From assembly GCA_006937955.1 (NCBI GenBank), contig SSNP01000083.1:767502-831501 (forward strand): 64,000 nt of DNA, in the 5' to 3' direction. The notes under the pieces are model-generated. The model was not told the DNA's origin. It searched no databases and worked only from the letters and a program-made list of their open reading frames with translations. Both the position numbers and the translations under genes were made by a program. Origin of the DNA: Pachypanchax playfairii (taxonomy: Eukaryota; Chordata; Actinopteri; Cyprinodontiformes; Aplocheilidae). Of the stretch, positions 60,842 to 64,000 are shown one piece after another; position 1 is the first letter of the stretch; every line of letters starts with the position of its first letter.

Positions 60842-61850
60842 GGAGGGTGTGTGGTCTGTGGGGATGGAGGCAGGGGGGGAACTGAACCTGTTATATTTAA
60901 TCAGAATTTTACATTTCTGGTATTCGCATCATTCAATGCAGGTTAAGTTGGGTACTGAGGTCTCTGCACCTTTCTCTGTCTCTAATGGGGTCAGACAAGG
61001 TGGAATTTTGTCACCCGTTCTCTTTAATCTGTACATAGATGAACTGTCTGTGGAATTAACAGCCTGTAAGATATGGGGACCAGTTTGACATCTTGTTTAA
61101 TCCTAAAAAGAGTGTTATTATGATTGCTAAAACTAAAGATGACCAGAGGCTGAATTTCACACCATTTCACTTAGCAAATCAAACTTTGGATGTTGTGAAT
61201 ACAGTAAAATATCTTGGCCATATTTACAGGAGTGATTGTCGTGATGACGATGATGTGAAGAGACAGTGCTGCAAGTTGTATATGGAAGCAAATACTTTAG
61301 CATGTAAATTCAACATGTGCTCTGATGGTGTCAAAGTGGCTCTTTTTTGAGCATAGGCCTAATGTACTTCCTTTTATGCAGCTCATTTATGGTGTAACTA
61401 TAACCAATCAGTAATGAGGAAACTGCATGTAGCCTATCAGGATGAATTCAGAATCTTCCTTAGGCTAAGCTTCCAAGATGGACATCTGCAAGTCACGTTT
61501 GTTAACGGCAACTTTCTACACCTTATTGAGGAAATGTATATACAGATTTATGTGCGTCTAAATGTCTCAAATAACTTTGTAGTCAGACCTCTGTCAACCC
61601 CAACATACAGTGACATAAGACTCTCATCGTGCCTTTTAAACATTGGAATAACTATTTGTATACTTTGTGATGGATGTTTTTTTTTTATTCTTGCCTTGTT
61701 GGTTTTGACCACTTTTATCTTTTTATTTATTTGTTTTTCTTCTGCTGTTTTTAGATATGGATGAATATTTGTCTGTAATTTTAAAAGAATTTTTACTTTC
61801 AACAACCTGTTCATACTCCCGCTTTGTCGTGAACTGCGCCCTCTAAATGA

Positions 61851-62156
61851 AAGTTATCAGACGTCATACGTGCGTGACTCCGTTCCGCTCTTAGGGGCGT
61901 GTTTAAAGATTTAAATCCCTCACACATGCGCAGACGGTGATCTGTGCTGCTGGGTTCGCCATACTGGCTGGGGAGAGGAGTTGGTCAAAGCAGCTTACCA
62001 GCAAACCAAATCAGTTTTCTGACACGATGCACGTCGAGGACAACGAGTAAATTGGCATCGTATGATATTTTTAAATATATCTAGGTGCTTAGTGTTATTT
62101 GCCAAGCTGCTTTCTATTTTCTTTCCGTCGTAAGGTTCTCCGTTAACTCGAGTCCA
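61851..62156 (+). promoter_or_regulatory. tent4a-like promoter side and 5' leader
   Basis: CG-richer than the upstream LINE, with ACATGCGCAGACGG near 61924, which resembles an NRF1-type half site. A short upstream ORF lies at 62027-62050 (MHVEDNE-stop). No start site can be fixed from sequence. The upstream edge coincides with the end of LINE-derived sequence. Confidence 0.4.
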
Positions 62157-62845
62157 ATGGATCTCAGAACTGCTTGGATCCAAGCGGAACAGAAGGGACC
62201 GGTCAATTCCCTGTGGATGCATTTTTTGGACACCTCGCAAGGATTTGGAGCAAATTTCAGCACTGACAACCACCAACGTAAGTTTGCAATGCAAAATGCA
62301 AACTCCGGGGATTCTTGCAGCGAGAGCTGCAGACATGTACCGCCGCCACCGGGGTTTGTGTTGGGGAAACTGCCACGGCGAGACGGCGGTGGGGAGAAGG
62401 GAAATGTTCGGAGGAAAGGCTCGCTGTCACCGTCCTCGTCCTCTCTGGACTCGGAAGCCGACAGCTGCTCGCCGTCTGACTCTTCGGCTCAGATTGATAA
62501 TTTGAACGTGGCAGCGGACGCCGAACAGTTTTTACCTCACGGCGAGCATCAGTTGAACGAGAACAATCTACGACAGCAACACCCCCCTCCGCCTTTTCAC
62601 ACCGTTCAGTCACACTGTCGCAGCGTGCAACAGACCGGCGGCCACACCCCCACCGGGATGAAAAATCATCCAGGGAACAAGCAGCACCGCCATCAGTCCC
62701 TTTCATCTGGCCGCAGGAGGCCCCTGAACAGAGCCAACACTTTCCATGGCTTCAACCCGCTCCTGTCCTACAGCTTCAATGGACTTCATGTGGACTCTTC
62801 CTGCAGCCTGTGGAAAACTAGGCGCTACAGCCCGGGCATTAACGG
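62157..62845 (+). CDS. tent4a: tent4a-like exon 1 (terminal nucleotidyltransferase 4)
   Basis: TENT4 enzymes are nuclear/cytoplasmic non-canonical poly(A) polymerases; they tail aberrant RNAs with TRAMP-like partners and add mixed tails to mRNAs. This exon starts at the ATG of MDLRTAWIQAEQKGP, chosen because vertebrate TENT4A starts with the same pattern; an in-frame ATG at 62085 lies upstream and looks like leader. The rest is a Ser/Pro/His-rich disordered region (SPSSSSLDSEADSCSPSDSS). It ends with SLWKTRRYSPGIN just before the catalytic domain. The donor is GTAAGA after 62845 and splits a Gly codon. YSPGI and AWIQ-EQKGP favour TENT4A over TENT4B. Confidence 0.82.
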
Positions 62846-62974
62846 GTAAGAAAACAACATGCTTTAGTCAGTGTGCAATGGCCTTTGTCTGTTATTAAAG
62901 ATTTTCTCTTTACTGTGGTATAGTTTAACTTAACTCCTGACTAGAATTGTATGTTGATTTTCCTCTGCCCTCAG

Positions 62975-63098
62975 TCTACATGAGGAAATCTTGGACTTCT
63001 TCAACTTCATTTCACCAAGGCCTGAAGAGGAGGCTATGAGAAGGGATGTTGTGAACAGAATAGAGAGAATCATCAAGGATTTGTGGCCCACAGCACGG
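62975..63098 (+). CDS. tent4a: tent4a-like exon 2
   Basis: 124 nt between acceptor CCCTCAG and donor GTGAGT. It completes Gly and encodes LHEEILDFFNFISPRPEEEA, then MRRDVVNRIERIIKDLWPTAR. This is the helix that packs before the nucleotidyltransferase core. AMRR and KDLWPTA resemble TENT4A; SPRPEEE and VVNRIE resemble TENT4B. Phase is consistent with exons 1 and 3. Confidence 0.9.
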
Positions 63099-63851
63099 GT
63101 GAGTGAGCTGGTAAACTCCTCCATGAACCACCTTTATTTGCTTTTTAGGTCAGATAACTAAGGTTTAAAAATTAGGAACATAATGTTCTGTATGGGGAAA
63201 TTGTATTTGAACTTTTCCAGTGATCAGTGTCTCAGATTTTACGCTGTCATGTTGCTTTATATGTGGACTTGAAAGTATTACTTGCTTTAAATCTTCAGAA
63301 ATACACGTGTGTACTTAAAAACAAACGTAGACTAAGTTACTCGCCATCCTCTGCACTTCAACCCGTTGAGTACCCCACGGCTCTGGTGTTGGTCCAGTTC
63401 TGTTCTGCCTGAACGTTCTCCCATTTGGCTCAATTCTAAACAGACATAATAGATCCTTGTTCATTTTTGAATTAATTTTTTTTTTAATTATTAATTGGGT
63501 TAGCACCTTCTTACCTTTCAGCTCAAACTTTGCACATATCTGAAAGGCCAATGAGATTAGATGAGCAGATGGAACATATTAAATGGCTGAGGAGCTTGTG
63601 CTGCATACACTGCTTAAACCTACTCTAGAATCTTTAAAAATCATTCAAGAACACATTTGATGCTTTTACTGCTGGTATCATGCAGGTTTTGGATCTATTT
63701 TTTATTTATTCTTTATTATGTTTTTCCAGTTATCTCTTTTTGCATAGTTTTGAATCTGTTAAGTGTCCAAACTTTCTCCAAGTAAAGATCAAATGTTCAT
63801 ATTGTGCAGGTTTAGAACCATTTAAACAGATTTATATTTTATTCTGTGCAG
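63099..63851 (+). other. tent4a-like intron 2
   Basis: A 753-bp AT-rich intron with no recognised element. A short intron 1 (62846-62974, 129 bp) also has none. Confidence 0.8.
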
Positions 63852-63898
63852 GTGGAGATATTTGGCAGCTTCAGGACAGGACTGTATCTTCCTACAAG
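63852..63898 (+). CDS. tent4a: tent4a-like exon 3, nucleotidyltransferase Gly-Ser motif
   Basis: 47 nt between acceptor CTGTGCAG and donor GTAACA. It encodes VEIFGSFRTGLYLPT plus the AG of a split codon (Ser in the family). FGSF-x-TGLYLP is the Gly-Ser motif that holds the incoming nucleotide. The metal-binding D-x-D would begin in exon 4, which is outside the window. Confidence 0.9.
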
Positions 63899-64000
63899 GT
63901 AACATTTTTCTTGGTGTTTCTGCTGTATAGCTTGACCAAACAGACCTCTATTAAAAAGTTCCACTTGTTCTCAAAGTAGAAGAACCTAAAAAACACAAAT

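Larger units (their letters stand above)
59119..60881 (-). mobile_element. L2-like LINE, 5'-truncated, with (CATTT)n tail
   Basis: On the minus strand the element runs from ORF2 between endonuclease and RT (near 60881), through the RT and C-terminus, to a 3' UTR ending GAATTTCCCTTCTGGGATAA, AAGTATTT and a CATTT repeat tail (59160-59119). It is inserted in the old LINE. A 22-N gap in a T-run (59224-59245) lies in its 3' UTR. Confidence 0.85.
57541..61850 (+). pseudogene. Old LINE reverse-transcriptase copy, split by two later insertions
   Basis: Coding pieces in order on the plus strand: KLSNKACGPDRLSAEHMKYA (57885), NYRPIALASVLSKV (58070), FGFKRKLSTDLCIYALKEVV (58160-58220); then CFLDASKAFDRVNHQKL (motif A, about 59035); then NGVRQGGILSPVLFNLYIDE (motif B, about 60980); then TVKYLGHIYRSD (61200) and a C-terminal AHLWCNY-type region (61385). 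The solo LTR (58224-58995) and the L2 copy (about 59119-60881) separate the pieces, which otherwise continue (VPAY | LIRILHFWY). Motif C (the DD box) is missing between TACKIWG and FNPKKS, near 61085. Many stops; dead. Confidence 0.8.

Noticed and set aside
62257..62706. 149-codon minus-strand frame opposite tent4a exon 1
   Set aside because: It is antisense to a Ser/Pro-rich coding exon whose composition tends to leave the opposite strand open.

Overview
This window looks like chromosomal DNA of a teleost fish. It has multi-exon genes with GT/AG introns, no bacterial-type operons, and a dense layer of elements typical of fish: four kinds of Tc1-like transposon, hAT, PIF/Harbinger, TTAA-flanked (T2/Kolobok-type) and piggyBac elements, L2-like LINEs, a DIRS1 remnant, a solo LTR, SINE pieces and CA microsatellites. 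I cannot name the species. Two assembly gaps (runs of N) lie at 5484-5528 and 59224-59245.

Two host genes can be recognised, both partial. On the minus strand, exon 1 (35211-35239) and exon 2 (15019-15213) of a cordon-bleu gene (cobl) are joined by a 20-kb intron; exon 3 and the rest lie beyond position 1. On the plus strand at the right end, exons 1-3 (62157-62845, 62975-63098, 63852-63898) of a TENT4-type non-canonical poly(A) polymerase (tent4a-like) begin and run off the window. Between them, at 45885-47246, is an uninterrupted 453-codon coiled-coil gene that I do not recognise and that may be a retrocopy.

Layout: 1-15 kb (cobl intron 2) is mostly transposons: a hAT BED-finger remnant, a dead DD34E Tc1 (868-2103), two near-identical DD34E Tc1 copies (2137-3737 broken, 10959-12560 intact), an unidentified membrane/coiled-coil ORF (4229-4750), a DD36E Tc1 (5061-6325), a TTAA-flanked element (6608-7377) and hAT elements (7540-9024, 10803-13117, 14228-14907). 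15-35 kb (cobl intron 1) holds Harbinger and TTAA-flanked elements, a Tc1 inserted in a related Tc1 (24827-27166) and a 346-bp tandem duplication (31341-31980). 35-45 kb has the cobl promoter side, then a LINE split by a 3.9-kb transposon that itself carries a hAT element. 47-55 kb holds degraded retroelements, a Tc1 remnant, a MITE and a piggyBac with only two in-frame stops. 55-62 kb is retroelement-rich: DIRS1-like sequence and an old LINE split by a solo LTR and by an L2-like LINE with a 507-codon reverse-transcriptase ORF.

The recognised genes do not form a pathway. The two host genes act in actin nucleation (cobl) and RNA 3'-end tailing (tent4a). Most of what is worth a second look is mobile DNA: insertion order, intact transposases, and three reading frames whose family or origin I cannot settle (4229-4750, 45885-47246 and the P2X7-like fragment near 23263).
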